The notes under the pieces were generated by a model that was not told the origin of the DNA, did not search any database, and saw only the letters and a list, made by a program, of their open reading frames with translations. DNA of 64,000 nucleotides from Pseudophaeomoniella oleicola. Taxonomy: Eukaryota; Ascomycota; Eurotiomycetes; Phaeomoniellales; Phaeomoniellaceae. Of the stretch, positions 46,116 to 55,896 are shown piece by piece. The stretch lies in NCBI GenBank assembly GCA_003868215.1, contig QWDQ01000047.1, forward strand, positions 62,001-126,000. The letters run 5' to 3'. The position numbers were made by a program, and so were the translations under genes. Positions within the stretch are counted from its first letter, which is position 1. Every line of letters starts with the position of its first letter.

Positions 46116-47986
46116 ATGCAGGCCGGTAATAGGAGCCCAAGTTCGTTGAAAGTTGACACCAATGTATTCAAACCGTAAGTCTGTTTTATTCAAACATTCT
46201 CTGGACTCAAAGTGCCTTCTTCTTTATTAGATGCTTACTTTGGACGCGTCATAGGATATTACGGGCGTATGCCCTGGGATATTTGACGGTGACAGGACCG
46301 CGGCTCTTCAGCCTGCTGAAGATCTTGGGACGCAAAGACAAGTCAAGTGGGGAGAAGTTCGATCTCGTAAGTCAGGCCATGTTGCACTTCTCTGATGCTG
46401 GTCTCAGTAGCAGTTCTACTCTGTTCGACCTTCTCTCTACACATCACGTGGCTAATTCGTACCCTCTCCAGTTCTGCTATATATTGAAGACTTCGGTTCA
46501 ATTGAATCGATTCCCAGCAACATGTGCTATCATAGTAGCAGGTTCGACAGTACTGCCCAAGATAATACTCCGTTGCCTCCAGGATCTGGCAGCGGCCGTG
46601 GGTAGTAGATCGTTTGACCTGCATTTTCGAAACTACGTTCGCATCGTCAAATTCACCTCAGCATTTGCGTCAGCTTGGCTGAGCTTCAGACTCTTGAACA
46701 GCAAAACGACTTCATCACCGAGTTCCTGGGCAGGGCCCAGACCTTACTCAGATCCTCCTCTGAACCCACTAGCAGCTTCTGGGAAGTCTACCCCTGTCCT
46801 CAAAGCGGAAGGTGCATCAACCAGCGATGTTCCATCAAGACCACTTCAACCGCTGGCAGGAAAGACAGTAGACCTTACGCTGCTTGCCTTCACCAGGGCT
46901 TGTGATGTCTTAGTCGGCAACCTTTGGCATCTATGCTCCCGACGGCGACAACAGTCGGGGACGTACACTCGTGGCGAACATCTTATCTCCTCACTGACCG
47001 ACTCGTGGATCTTTTCCTTGTCCTCTTCGGCTATCATGTGGGCTTGGTTCTATTATCCCGATCGCTTATCACGAGCTTACAATATCTGGATTTCCGAAGC
47101 TGCACAAATCGATTCTCGTCTGATCGAGGCTCTCCGTCTTGCTCGTCAGGGGAAGTGGGTATACGGCAAAGATACGGGACTTGCCTATGTCCTATCCAGC
47201 CTCTGCACGGATCTCGGACTACCACCTGAATGGGGTGATCCTGCTGTCACAATCCCAGTGCCATGTCATCTTGTCCATCTCCATTCCGGCCCGAACTGTG
47301 AATACCACGCCTTGTCCCGCTTCGTGCGAACATTCCGGTTCGCCCTCTCGACATATCTTCCTCTACAGCTTGCTCTACGCCTTCGCTCGACATCAAAGCA
47401 ACCGTTATCACACCGCCTCCTATCCACGTTGAAATCCAGCGCTCGTTCCTCCGCCTTTCTTTCCCTCTTCGTAACCCTTTTCTACTACTCCGTGTGCCTG
47501 TCCCGCAGTCGCGTTGGACCTCTCTTCTGGACCCCACCCTCTCAACCATCAACCCTCTCCTCCCAACCCACCCTCAAAGCTCCACCACCCACCAAACTCC
47601 AACTCCCTTTCCCTCCTCCTTCTCCTTCTCCTCCCCCGACAGAAACACCCACCACAACCACAAGCACAACCACCCCCTTCCCCACCCCCCAAACCATCGA
47701 CTCCGGTCTCTGCGTCCTCTCCGGCTGCCTCACCTGCGGCTGGTCCATCCTCCTCGAACCGCCCGCGCGCGTCCAAGAAATCGCCTTCTTCGTCGCCCCG
47801 CGCGCCCTCGCGACCCTGATCCCGCGCTCGTACCCCAAGCAGCACATGTGGAAGGAGGCGCTCGTGTTCGCGGGCAGTACGACGGTCGTGCTGATGAGTG
47901 TGCTGGATGAGGGGGAGTGGAGGTTCGTGAGGAAGGGGCCGAGGGGGGTGTTGGGGAGGGTTTTGAGGGGGGTGTTGAAGGGATAG
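46116..47986 (+). CDS. TMEM135-like multi-pass membrane protein
   Basis: Three exons: 46116-46174, 46231-46366, 46472-47986; 569 residues. The second intron (46367-46471, GTAAGT to CCAG, GCTAAT branch) is 105 nt and has no stop in frame, so it could be misread as protein. Hydrophobic helices occur in both halves. A Cys/His region (VPCHLVHLHSGPNCEYHALSRF then VRTFRFALSTYLPLQLAL) resembles the N-terminal cysteine-rich domain of TMEM135, and the end (VFAGSTTVVLMSV) resembles its Tim17-like part. A Pro/Thr-rich loop lies near 430-475. Animal TMEM135 acts on mitochondrial dynamics and peroxisomal lipid handling; the fungal role is unknown. Confidence 0.78.
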
Positions 47987-48538
47987 GATTGATTGATGGA
48001 TGGATGGCATGGTATGAGTGAGATTCAGAAGAAAGCGTGGCGCTGTTGTTTCTTTATATTTGGGGGACGGTACGGAAATGCAAAAGAATTGTCAGAGTAT
48101 CCACATCGGGGAGGAAAAGGACTTTCTTTTGGTATGTAAAAGAATCTCATCAGGAAGTGGGAGGGTTAGGGCGTTCATCAACTCATCGATCCATCCATTG
48201 CTCTTCTATACAACAAAAAAATTCCGCTAAAATATTTAATCACTCGAAAAAAAGAACAACGCCCGTTGCTATACTCAGATGATATGCTGCCCGCCCATCC
48301 TGTACCATGCACCGTGACTTAAAGGAAAGGTCGTTCGGTCAGGAGCCTTGACAAGACTTTCCGTCCAGACACCGCTGACCGGGGTGTAAGAAGAAACAAG
48401 AAGCGCTCGACACTGTAAATTTTCCGGATCTTCACTTCCCACCAGAAATGCCGATGAACGCCGCCACTACTACCACCATCAATCATATCGATTTTCGATG
48501 ACCTTGAAAAGGAGAACGACACTTTTTGGTTCATTTGC
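47987..48538. other. Convergent 3' gap
   Basis: 552 bp between the TMEM135-like and RFC5 stop codons. No gene; probably two 3' UTRs. Confidence 0.5.
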
Positions 48539-49655
48539 TCAGAAATCCATCATACCCATACTCAGATACCCCTCGTAAATCCTCATGACTTTCGCCACGA
48601 ACGCCTCGAGATGGAATATCACTTTGCTTCCCAGCTTGACTCTGTGTTCGTAAAAAGCGGCCCATTTTATGATCTCGGGTTTCAGTTCTTCTTCGGGGAT
48701 CCGTTCGACGAGTTTGAAGGCGAGGGATTTGAGGATCATGGTGGGTGGGATGCAGTGGGTGAGCAGGTCGTATAGTTTTGCGCGGACGGCGAGGATTTGT
48801 TGAGGCGAGCGTTCGCGGAGGATGTCGTCGGCGATTTGGGAGATGAGGGCTTCCCAGTCGGGAGGGGGGATGGGGGTTTTCTCGGAGACGGAGGTGTTGG
48901 TTGCGTATATCGCTTCGAACATCAAGAGGGCTTTGCGGAGGTTGCGGCCGGATTCTTTGGCGACTCTGGCGTTGAGCGCGGGTATGTCTTTCCATTTCTC
49001 CTTCTTTGCGGCTTCGGAGAGGACGTCGCTGATTTCGGCTTCCGTTGGTGCTGCGACGCGGACGAGGAGGGTACGGGATCGGATTGGAGCTATGATACCG
49101 GCGGTGGAGTTTGCGAGGAGGATAAGACGGAGATTGGGGGAGTATTTCTCCATCGTTCGACGTAGTGCAGCTTGGGCGTCGCGGGTCAGGCCATCAGCTT
49201 CGTTGATGACGACAATTTTGAACCGTTGTCTGGCGTTTAAATCGACTTGTTGGGTTTGAGCCACTTCTTTCAGAAGTTCCTGGATCACCACACGATCGTA
49301 ATTACCGACATCTGATGGCGTAATCTCCATGTGATATACTGAGCTCACAATGTTGAACTCGAGTTTGCGGTTGGTGGTTGTTTGGAACACACGTGCATCG
49401 ATCTTGATCTTTTCTGCGCCCGGCCCATAGAGAGCTCGTAGTAAAGTTAGAATGCGAGTCTTTTTGCCGGCGCCGGATGGTCCGTAGATCAAAAGATGGG
49501 GGAAGTCAGGAGATGAGGCCTAATGAATGTTAGAGCAGCGCAGCATCGTGGTATTGACTTCGTCATACCAATGCTTTCAATCGAGCGGAAAGGTCGTGAT
49601 GATATGTCAGAGCTTCTAGTGTACGAGGACGCAGTCGGTCCACTAGGAGAGCCAT
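48539..49655 (-). CDS. RFC5: Replication factor C small subunit 5 (human RFC3 orthologue)
   Basis: Two exons, 49655-49569 and 49519-48539; 355 residues. It begins MALLVDRLRPRTLEALTYHH. Walker A is degenerate in the manner of this subunit (YGPSGAGKKTRI), there is an RFC-type Walker B variant VVINEADGL (NEAD instead of DEAD) and an SRC-like IRSRTLLVRV motif. These features separate RFC5 from RFC2-4. The C-terminal collar ends EAFVAKVMRIYEGYLSMGMMDF. It is one of five subunits that open and load the PCNA ring. RFC1 lies only 6.4 kb away on the same strand. An ACGCGT box lies 166 bp before its start. Confidence 0.94.
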
Positions 49656-50497
49656 TGTAGAGCACGATAGTGATGAATTAAGGGTATGAAATATTTTAAC
49701 GGTCAAAATGAGGCCCAGGAATTGAAATTGAGCGAGTCTATGCGCACAGTTCACAAAAGATGTCGCATTTCACTTCTAGAAAATCAATTAACGCGCCTTC
49801 GATAGAAATGGGACGCCGAGACGCGTCTGAAATCTGTGGGGAGCAACCGACTTCTATCCCGACCTCACCTCACCTTAATTAAAACAAGTGCCTTCTTCCA
49901 ACTGGACCTTCGCCCTGCCTCTCTGCAGCCTTCTGTTCCAACCGACTCTGAGTAGAGTCAACAGTAGTCTCTCGCCGTGACGTGGTATCTTTTATAAAGC
50001 AGCTGCGCTTATGCCGGTTCAAAAACGATGATGACCTTTCTCAAGCAAACATGAAGAACCTCAGGTTTGATCTAGGTAAGTCAGGATAACGAAGTTGTTC
50101 GTTTACAACATTATTAGTATGATCGTTTCCCTATTAATATAGAGCGAACGAACATACCTATCTGAGCAATCTCTGGTGCGAGCAGAAGTGTCTGATTAAG
50201 GGAACTTTCTCATCTCGTTGTCTATCCGGATTCCCAAAATCACAACGCGACTCATATACGGCACGGCTATACGGATCTATACGCAGGCTTGGGTAACATC
50301 ATGATCAGCCACATGCGCTTCAGTATAGGCTATGGCAATGTATATCACCGTATACTCCCGAAAGATTGGATGCCATTGGCTTGATCGTAACGGCGTCATG
50401 GAGACGTCCCCTATCTGGAGTTCAGCCTTGCATCTTCGACCGCTAGGTGGCACATGACAAGGCTACATAAAGACGCCGAACAAAGGCTGTAGCCACC
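49656..50497. other. Divergent promoter region of RFC5 and a membrane-protein gene
   Basis: 842 bp with no gene. It contains the ACGCGT box at 49821-49826 and otherwise no recognisable element. Confidence 0.5.
49821..49826. promoter_or_regulatory. ACGCGT (MCB-like) box near RFC5
   Basis: The palindrome ACGCGT, inside GAGACGCGTCTG, is the MluI cell-cycle box bound by MBF in yeasts, which drives S-phase genes such as replication factors. It is 166 bp before the RFC5 ATG. The hexamer also occurs several times elsewhere in this window, including inside genes, so the evidence is moderate. Confidence 0.4.
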
Positions 50498-52437
50498 ATG
50501 TCCTCTTCTATCTTCAACCTTCCTCACAAGACTTTTTTCGGCTTCCAAAAAGCAGTGTCCCATTTCAAATACATCACGATGTACGGCTGTTCTAGCCTCA
50601 ATTGCACCTGTGATGACGGCACTTCGATTAAGGCTGATCCCGATATAGCTGGAATAGGTGTAAGTCTATCTGATCTCATTTTGTTGGGTAGTCACGATAT
50701 ATCTTTTGACCCAGTGTCCTCAACTCTGGTTACTCGATCTTTTGAAACATCTCTGACAGAGATTGGGTTCAAGAAGCCAAGGACTAACCCCTTAATCAGA
50801 CTATTCTCGCATTCATCATTGCCAGCTTCCTTACCCAAATTATCGCCACTGTTGCTATAGTGTTTCAAATGATTGGCTACAATCAAGATAGTCTATTGGA
50901 CAAAATTATATTACGAGCCCTTAGGAGACGCTGGCCTGGTCCCGACGACAATTGCAGGGTTCTGAACAACGCTTTGATCAATATCACGCTTGCGCTCAGC
51001 GATCAGCAGCTGATTGTTGCAGTGGGCATGCTTATGACCGGATACATCAAGCACTGCACCATTGATGTGTACCACTTTCAGTTGATATCAGACATGGTGT
51101 GGCTGTCGGCCAACGCCGTTTCTTTATCGCTCACTGTAACAGCGTCTCATCTACAAGACTCGCCTGTTTGCCGTGAATGGCGCTATATATCTATGACTGC
51201 GATGTACATTATGCTTCTAATTTCTGTGATCTCTCTGGGTAACAACGAGTTGTACTACTCCTGGAACTGTCCCATGCAGTGTATTATGGGCACGCTGCAG
51301 GGCAACGCTAGTGGTCAGACTCTTTTCTGGCTAATATTTCAAAGTATCACAATGGTCGCAACATGGCTCAATCATACGGTTACTCTTTACCCAAGGACCA
51401 GGGTTTTCGGCGTCCAATATTTATCCGAGATCCCCGAAAAAATTATCGCAAACGCCTTGTCTTACACAGATACCTTTGGCTACGAAGTTTGCACGAAAGC
51501 TCAAGATGCCCTTCACAGAATCGCCCCGATGCACTCGTCGTGGCATATCGGTCATCCACTCCTTGCCGGCGCGACGCTTGCTATCTTGACGCCATTGTTA
51601 GTTCTCTTAGACATGCTCGCGGTCTTGCTCATGGCAATTAGAGCCTACTATTCCTCCTCCTTATTAACTCTTTTGGAAAATTACATGTACTTCATCATGG
51701 GGGTCCTTTGGGTTTTTGGAGATCGCTCGAGAGCTGTACCGTATCTGGACGGGAGTGAGAATGAATGGCAATTCGGTCAGATCCTACAAATACTGCTGCT
51801 AAGCCTACCGCTGATATTAATATATGAGTCTATTTCTGGTGAGTCATGTGGACCTCGATCAAAGAACAGAGAAGTATGCTCATATGTCTCCATCTCAGAA
51901 TCGCACCGTGCTATCCAGCCAAAACAAAACGACTACCTACCGTCTTCAACAAGCATTAATATTCTTAGACCTCGGCCCTTAGAGCAGATTCATGATCTCT
52001 CCACGTTGGTTTCTCGCCAATCCAGAAAAGCAGAGGAAAAGCAAGGGATCGGTAACTTTTTAAAACCAACCTGGAAAATCCTGCTGCTCTTCCGCCAACC
52101 GATCCACCGGCCACATCGAGTCGATACTGAAATGCGGCAAGGACACCAAACATCTTCCGGTCTTGATGAACCCGAGATAAGGCTGACTAACATTGCAACC
52201 ATTTCAACGCCTATTGACCAGCAATACACTTCCTCTCAATCATCCACAACTACTGAGAGTCCGATACCAGACTCCCCAAGGTCGGTAGAATCAGATAGCT
52301 TGAAGGAAACGAGAACATCAGCTGGGTCTAGGTCTGCCGGTGTACATGTGGATTCGGCCACATCGGGGAGACAGGTCATTGGTCTTTCGTCTCGCCAGCG
52401 ACGAATGTCACGTACGTCGTCTGTGACAGATGTCTGA
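50498..52437 (+). CDS. Multi-pass membrane protein of unknown function
   Basis: Two exons, 50498-50659 and 50800-52437; 599 residues. The 140-nt intron (GGT|GTAAGT, GACTAAC branch) joins DPDIAGIG to TILAFIIASFLTQIIATVAIVF, forming the first membrane helix. The N-terminal part has CSSLNCTCDDG, a Cys-rich bit that would face outside. About seven helices follow (including LSDQQLIVAVGMLMTGYI, SLSLTVTASHL, YISMTAMYIMLLISVISL, LFWLIFQSITMVATWL, LILIYESI). The last 200 residues are a polar, Ser/Thr/Gln-rich tail. The layout resembles families of fungal integral membrane proteins with no known role. It is the left neighbour of the defence-like cluster, but nothing ties it to it. Confidence 0.75.
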
Positions 52438-52763
52438 CCGCGATTCTGTTCCATTTAGGCGATGGAACCCTGCCGCAGATCGCCATGGATATGCAGGGCT
52501 TCAGCTAATTACGGTGAAGCCTTACTAGCTTTATTCGACATGAGGTATTAAGAAACACTGTGGGAGGCTTGGTAGGTGCTTACATAAGGTCGGGGCAGGG
52601 AGCAAGCGACTCTACATCGAAGCGGACATACTTTGACTCTAGGATTGATACCTTTACCTCGCAGTCCATTAGAATGTTGGTACGTTTCTTGAGGCATAGC
52701 AGGGGGATGGTCGATGACCATGTAGATTAGGTACAACCTTATACAAATTGCCAAATTCAGAGC
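52438..52763. other. Convergent 3' gap
   Basis: 326 bp between the membrane-protein stop and the CYTH stop. No gene seen. Confidence 0.5.
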
Positions 52764-53459
52764 TTATTTCCTGTCCAGCGACCCAAGCATTTTCCATTCA
52801 AAGTACGCCGACAATTTGCCCACAGTATCGCCCTTCGGAAACGCCCAATGATACATGTCCATGAATCTTTCAATTTGAGTATCCATGCCTTTACTAATGC
52901 TCTGATCCTCCGCTTCTTCTTGTTCTACCACTCGTTCTAGCTCAACTTCTCCAACAGAATGTCCAAAGTCAGTTTCATCGAGCACGATCGTGAAAGCGTC
53001 GTCAGCTTTCCACGTTGCCCGAGATGTGACGAAGCGCGCGATCTCTAGCAGTCCATAGCTCGTTGAATCTTCGACGATGTCAGGACAGTATTGGCGTACC
53101 AAGTGGAAGATTTTGTTTGGATTTGATATTTCGTGAAACTGGGAATTTGCAAAATTGCCTCCAATGCGGAGCTTTGCTTGCCAATGATTGTTTCGTGTGC
53201 GTACCCATATACCTTTGGATGCTAGTTTGTTATCATAGTCGTAGTAGACATCTTCGAAACGGCGACCTTTTTGACGGACAAGGGTACGAAAGGCGGGATT
53301 GCCTGCATTGGTGTTCAGAAGATTCACAAGGCCTGGAATACTTCTGAACTTGCGCTCTACTTCCAAGACTCGCCGACCAGGAAGGGGGACGGGTGGTGGC
53401 ATTGTGTGAATATCGCAGTAGGTTTCGGTATGCTGGTAAAAGTCATAGACGCGATTCAT
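52764..53459 (-). CDS. CYTH-domain triphosphate hydrolase (thiamine-triphosphatase type)
   Basis: Single exon; 231 residues from the ATG at 53459, or 212 from MPPPVPLPGRR about 57 bp later. The CYTH signature ExExK is seen as LEVERKF (Glu 33, Glu 35, Lys 37). Further tunnel residues appear in VYYDYDNKLASKGIWVRTR (a D-x-Y-D-x3-L-x4-W-x-R-x-R pattern), WQAKLRIGG, VLDETDFGHSVGEVELE and the late YHWAFPKGDTVGKLSAYFEW. The R-x-R and K residues would hold a triphosphate tail and the Glu/Asp residues would hold metal. Family enzymes cleave thiamine triphosphate or inorganic triphosphate. It is on the same strand as the UMP/CMP-kinase-like gene, 289 bp downstream of it, so a metabolic link is possible but not shown. 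Confidence 0.88.
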   Translation of the reverse strand: MNRVYDFYQHTETYCDIHTMPPPVPLPGRRVLEVERKFRSIPGLVNLLNTNAGNPAFRTLVRQKGRRFEDVYYDYDNKLASKGIWVRTRNNHWQAKLRIGGNFANSQFHEISNPNKIFHLVRQYCPDIVEDSTSYGLLEIARFVTSRATWKADDAFTIVLDETDFGHSVGEVELERVVEQEEAEDQSISKGMDTQIERFMDMYHWAFPKGDTVGKLSAYFEWKMLGSLDRK

Positions 53460-53748
53460 CTAGCTCTAGGAACTGCACATGTGCAAATGAGAAGGAAATC
53501 GGGGCTTGAAGATAGCAATGCAGCTTCGCTAGAGCGATGTGGTTGCAGGTCACCTCGCGGATAATTGGCACGCGTCCGCTGTATGCATACAATAATTCCG
53601 AAGGCTGTACTGCGCAATTGGAGGATTCTGGTAAGTTACTTCAGAATTCCTCTATCCTGCAACTATTTCCCGACCTTCAAGCAAATACATATGCGCCACA
53701 ATAGTGTCTGTCGCCTCCCGCAAGGCTGCTGCTACACCAAGCTCGGTA

Positions 53749-54524
53749 TCAAGGGTTGTGCTTACGGCCACCTTCTTTCTGCCCAATCATATCATTCCAT
53801 CTGGCGTTTTGACCCAGGTTTTCGATGAGCCGTGCATATGTCTCTTTGGTGTCTGTGCTTGAGTCAATCTGCAACCACTGGTCAGCACACTTCAGCTGCA
53901 ATCTGCGAGCAGTACTTGCCTCAACCAGGGTCTCCTTTGGCCGATAGAATGCTATCATTGGAGGGTTGTTTTCGCAGAATTCTGCGACTCGCTTTTGGAA
54001 CAGCTCTCTAGTGGCTAGTCTGCCGGGCAATTGGCGGCTCAAGAACCGGCTCTCTGCAACCTGGGTGGGACATTGCAGATGGATGATGAGGTCCGGTGTT
54101 TTCAGATTTTGGAGTGTCAGCTGTTGTACAGTCCGGAACTGCTCGCCTTACTTGGTTTTCAAATGCAATGGCCTGCATCAATTCTCTGGGGAATCCGTCA
54201 ATGAGAAAGCATCGGACGCCCTCTTTGAGCTTCTCGTCTACAACCTCCTTCAGGATCGTTATGATGATGCCCGTTGGCAGCAGGGTTCCTTCCTGCAAGC
54301 ATTGCTCCACTTCTGCATTGTCCTTAAAGAGACCTTGCGCTCGTTGCGCCCGCAGGAAATCACCGATGGATAAGTGAAAAAGGCAATAGTCCTGGGCGAG
54401 TAGAGTTGAAATGGTTCCCTTCCCTGAACCCGGGGCACCTATACATCCGTCAGTATTCAATGAAGGAGGACGGCGGATTTGGCGGTGGCTGACCTAAAAG
54501 GAAGATAATCGACGCTGTCTCCAT
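53749..54524 (-). CDS. UMP/CMP-kinase-like nucleoside monophosphate kinase
   Basis: Four exons keep phase: 54524-54494, 54438-54152, 54120-53920, 53868-53749; 212 residues. The P-loop GAPGSGKGT is at 11-19, split after its first residue by intron 1. The NMP-binding region (HLSIGDFLRAQ) and FLIDGFPRE (DGFPR at 91-95) follow, with PDLIIHLQCPTQVAESRFLSR after them. The LID is of the short type but reads PGRLATRE where UMP/CMP kinases have GRxDDN. The last intron (53919-53869) starts with GC instead of GT (GAG|GCAAGT), has a GCTGAC branch, is 51 nt and has no stop in frame; removing it joins LVE to IDSSTDTKETY, as in the family. It shares a 352-bp promoter region with viperin, an arrangement like CMPK2 beside RSAD2 in vertebrates. 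Confidence 0.87.
53869..53919 (-). other. GC-AG intron in the kinase gene
   Basis: The donor GAG|GCAAGT and the acceptor TTGCAG| flank 51 nt with a GTGCTGAC branch site. GC-AG introns are a small minority in fungi. Because its length is a multiple of three and it lacks stops, reading through would add 17 residues not expected in the family. Confidence 0.65.
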
Positions 54525-54876
54525 TGATCAAGTTGCTTGCGGTATCGTTTAGGTAGTAGGAAACGGTTACCTGCGCTTCTAAGGAGTTGGCTGAGGGTGT
54601 TCTATTATATATTGGACTATGAACCCGGACGGGGAAATGCATCTCAGATGCGCTGGCAAGACCCGTGAGAATGCACCAGAAGGAGATATGATATGACAGT
54701 AGGACTCGGGTCGTAGCATGCGTTCTGCATGGCTAATCCTTAAGTGGTCATCTTATACCCTACTTACCTTCTAGCCATTTTCCCTTGATATCTACTTCAT
54801 GTATATCTCGGCGTCCTTTGCTTTTGAGTCTCACCCAGAACAGTCATCTGCCTGATCATCTTTCTTCTTCCAGGAC
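54525..54876. promoter_or_regulatory. Shared promoter of viperin and the kinase
   Basis: 352 bp between two ATGs that face away. The + side has a pyrimidine-rich stretch just before the viperin start (CATCTTTCTTCTTCC, near 54857-54871). A TATATATT-like run near 54603-54612 may serve the kinase. I see no known stress or infection element. Close head-to-head placement suggests co-expression. Confidence 0.55.
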
Positions 54877-55896
54877 ATGGCGACTTTCAATCATCAACTG
54901 GCTTTCGGATTTCCATGGCCTGTAGGGGCATGGGTTATCCTCTTGGTTACCGTCGCGGTCGTCGTCCTCAGGGTTGGATGGCAGATCTACTCACAACCCA
55001 AAACTGTTCGCCCGATATCTGTCAATTATCACTTCACTCGTCAGTGTAACAAGGCCTGCGGTTTCTGTTTCCACACAGCGACGACGTCTTTCAAGCTACC
55101 GGAAAATGAAGCCAAGGCAGGGTTGGCTTTGCTCAAACAAGCTGGCATGCGAAAGATCAATTTTGCCGGCGGCGAACCATTCCTCCATAAGGCATTCCTT
55201 GGGCGTTTGATCGTCTTTTGCAAAGAAACGTTGCACCTCGAGTCCGTGTCCATCGTCTCGAATGGGAGTCTTGTGGATGAACAATTTCTGCAGAGATACG
55301 GACAGCATATCGATGTCCTCGCCATCTCCTGCGACTCCTCTGATGAACAGACAAACATCAAGATTGGCAGAGGCAATGGTAATCAGATTATCAAATTGTA
55401 TGAGATTGCAAAGTGGTGTAGGGAATACGGGATTAAGTTCAAGATCAATACTGTTGTTTGTCGATTGAACTACCAGGAAGACATGAACAGCATCATAGCA
55501 CAACTCCAACCGTTCAGGTGGAAGTGTTTCCAAGTACTTCTGGTGGTAGGAGAAAATGATTCCGATGCGACACTCCGAGACGTCCGAAAGTTCCAAATCT
55601 CGGATGATGAGTATGAATCCTATTGTCGGCGCCATGAACAGCAACCATCTTTCGTCGCGGAGCCAAATTCTCTCATGGCGAAGTCATATCTGTTACTCGA
55701 TGAATACATGAGGTTCTTAGACAGGGACGGCGGTAATCCTTCCGCGTCTATCCTTGAAGTCGGTGTTTCTGCAGCGTTGAATCAGGTCTACTGGGACGAA
55801 GAAAGTTTCTATCAAAGAGGCGGTCTGTACGACTGGAGCAAAGGACAGAGCCAAACCTTCTGCAGAACGGCAGAGTCGAAGGAGTTGGAATGGTGA
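54877..55896 (+). CDS. Viperin-like radical SAM enzyme (RSAD2 family)
   Basis: Single exon, 339 residues, the normal viperin length. A membrane-spanning or amphipathic N-terminus (about 18-38) takes the place of the animal ER/lipid-droplet anchor. Next comes SVNYHFTRQCNKACGFCFH, whose C57-x3-C61-x2-C64 binds the 4Fe-4S cluster. INFAGGEPFL (SAM-binding GGEP), SVSIVSNGSLV, LAISCDSSDEQTN with IGRGNGN, FKINTVV and RWKCFQVLLVVGEN match animal viperin almost block by block. LLLDEYMRFLDRDGGNPSASIL covers the nucleotide-binding C-terminal region. The protein ends in Trp, the residue human viperin needs for Fe-S delivery. Viperins convert CTP or, in some lineages, UTP to 3'-deoxy-3',4'-didehydro nucleotides that end viral RNA chains. 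Which NTP is used here cannot be told. Confidence 0.96.
   Translation: MATFNHQLAFGFPWPVGAWVILLVTVAVVVLRVGWQIYSQPKTVRPISVNYHFTRQCNKACGFCFHTATTSFKLPENEAKAGLALLKQAGMRKINFAGGEPFLHKAFLGRLIVFCKETLHLESVSIVSNGSLVDEQFLQRYGQHIDVLAISCDSSDEQTNIKIGRGNGNQIIKLYEIAKWCREYGIKFKINTVVCRLNYQEDMNSIIAQLQPFRWKCFQVLLVVGENDSDATLRDVRKFQISDDEYESYCRRHEQQPSFVAEPNSLMAKSYLLLDEYMRFLDRDGGNPSASILEVGVSAALNQVYWDEESFYQRGGLYDWSKGQSQTFCRTAESKELEW

Noticed and set aside
46109-46129. ATG at 46109 as start of the TMEM135-like gene
   Set aside because: It runs into a stop after six codons; the next ATG (46116) is in phase with the spliced frame.
47247-48010. Several frames on both strands across the TMEM135-like gene
   Set aside because: They arise from the Pro/Thr-rich C-terminal loop of that gene.
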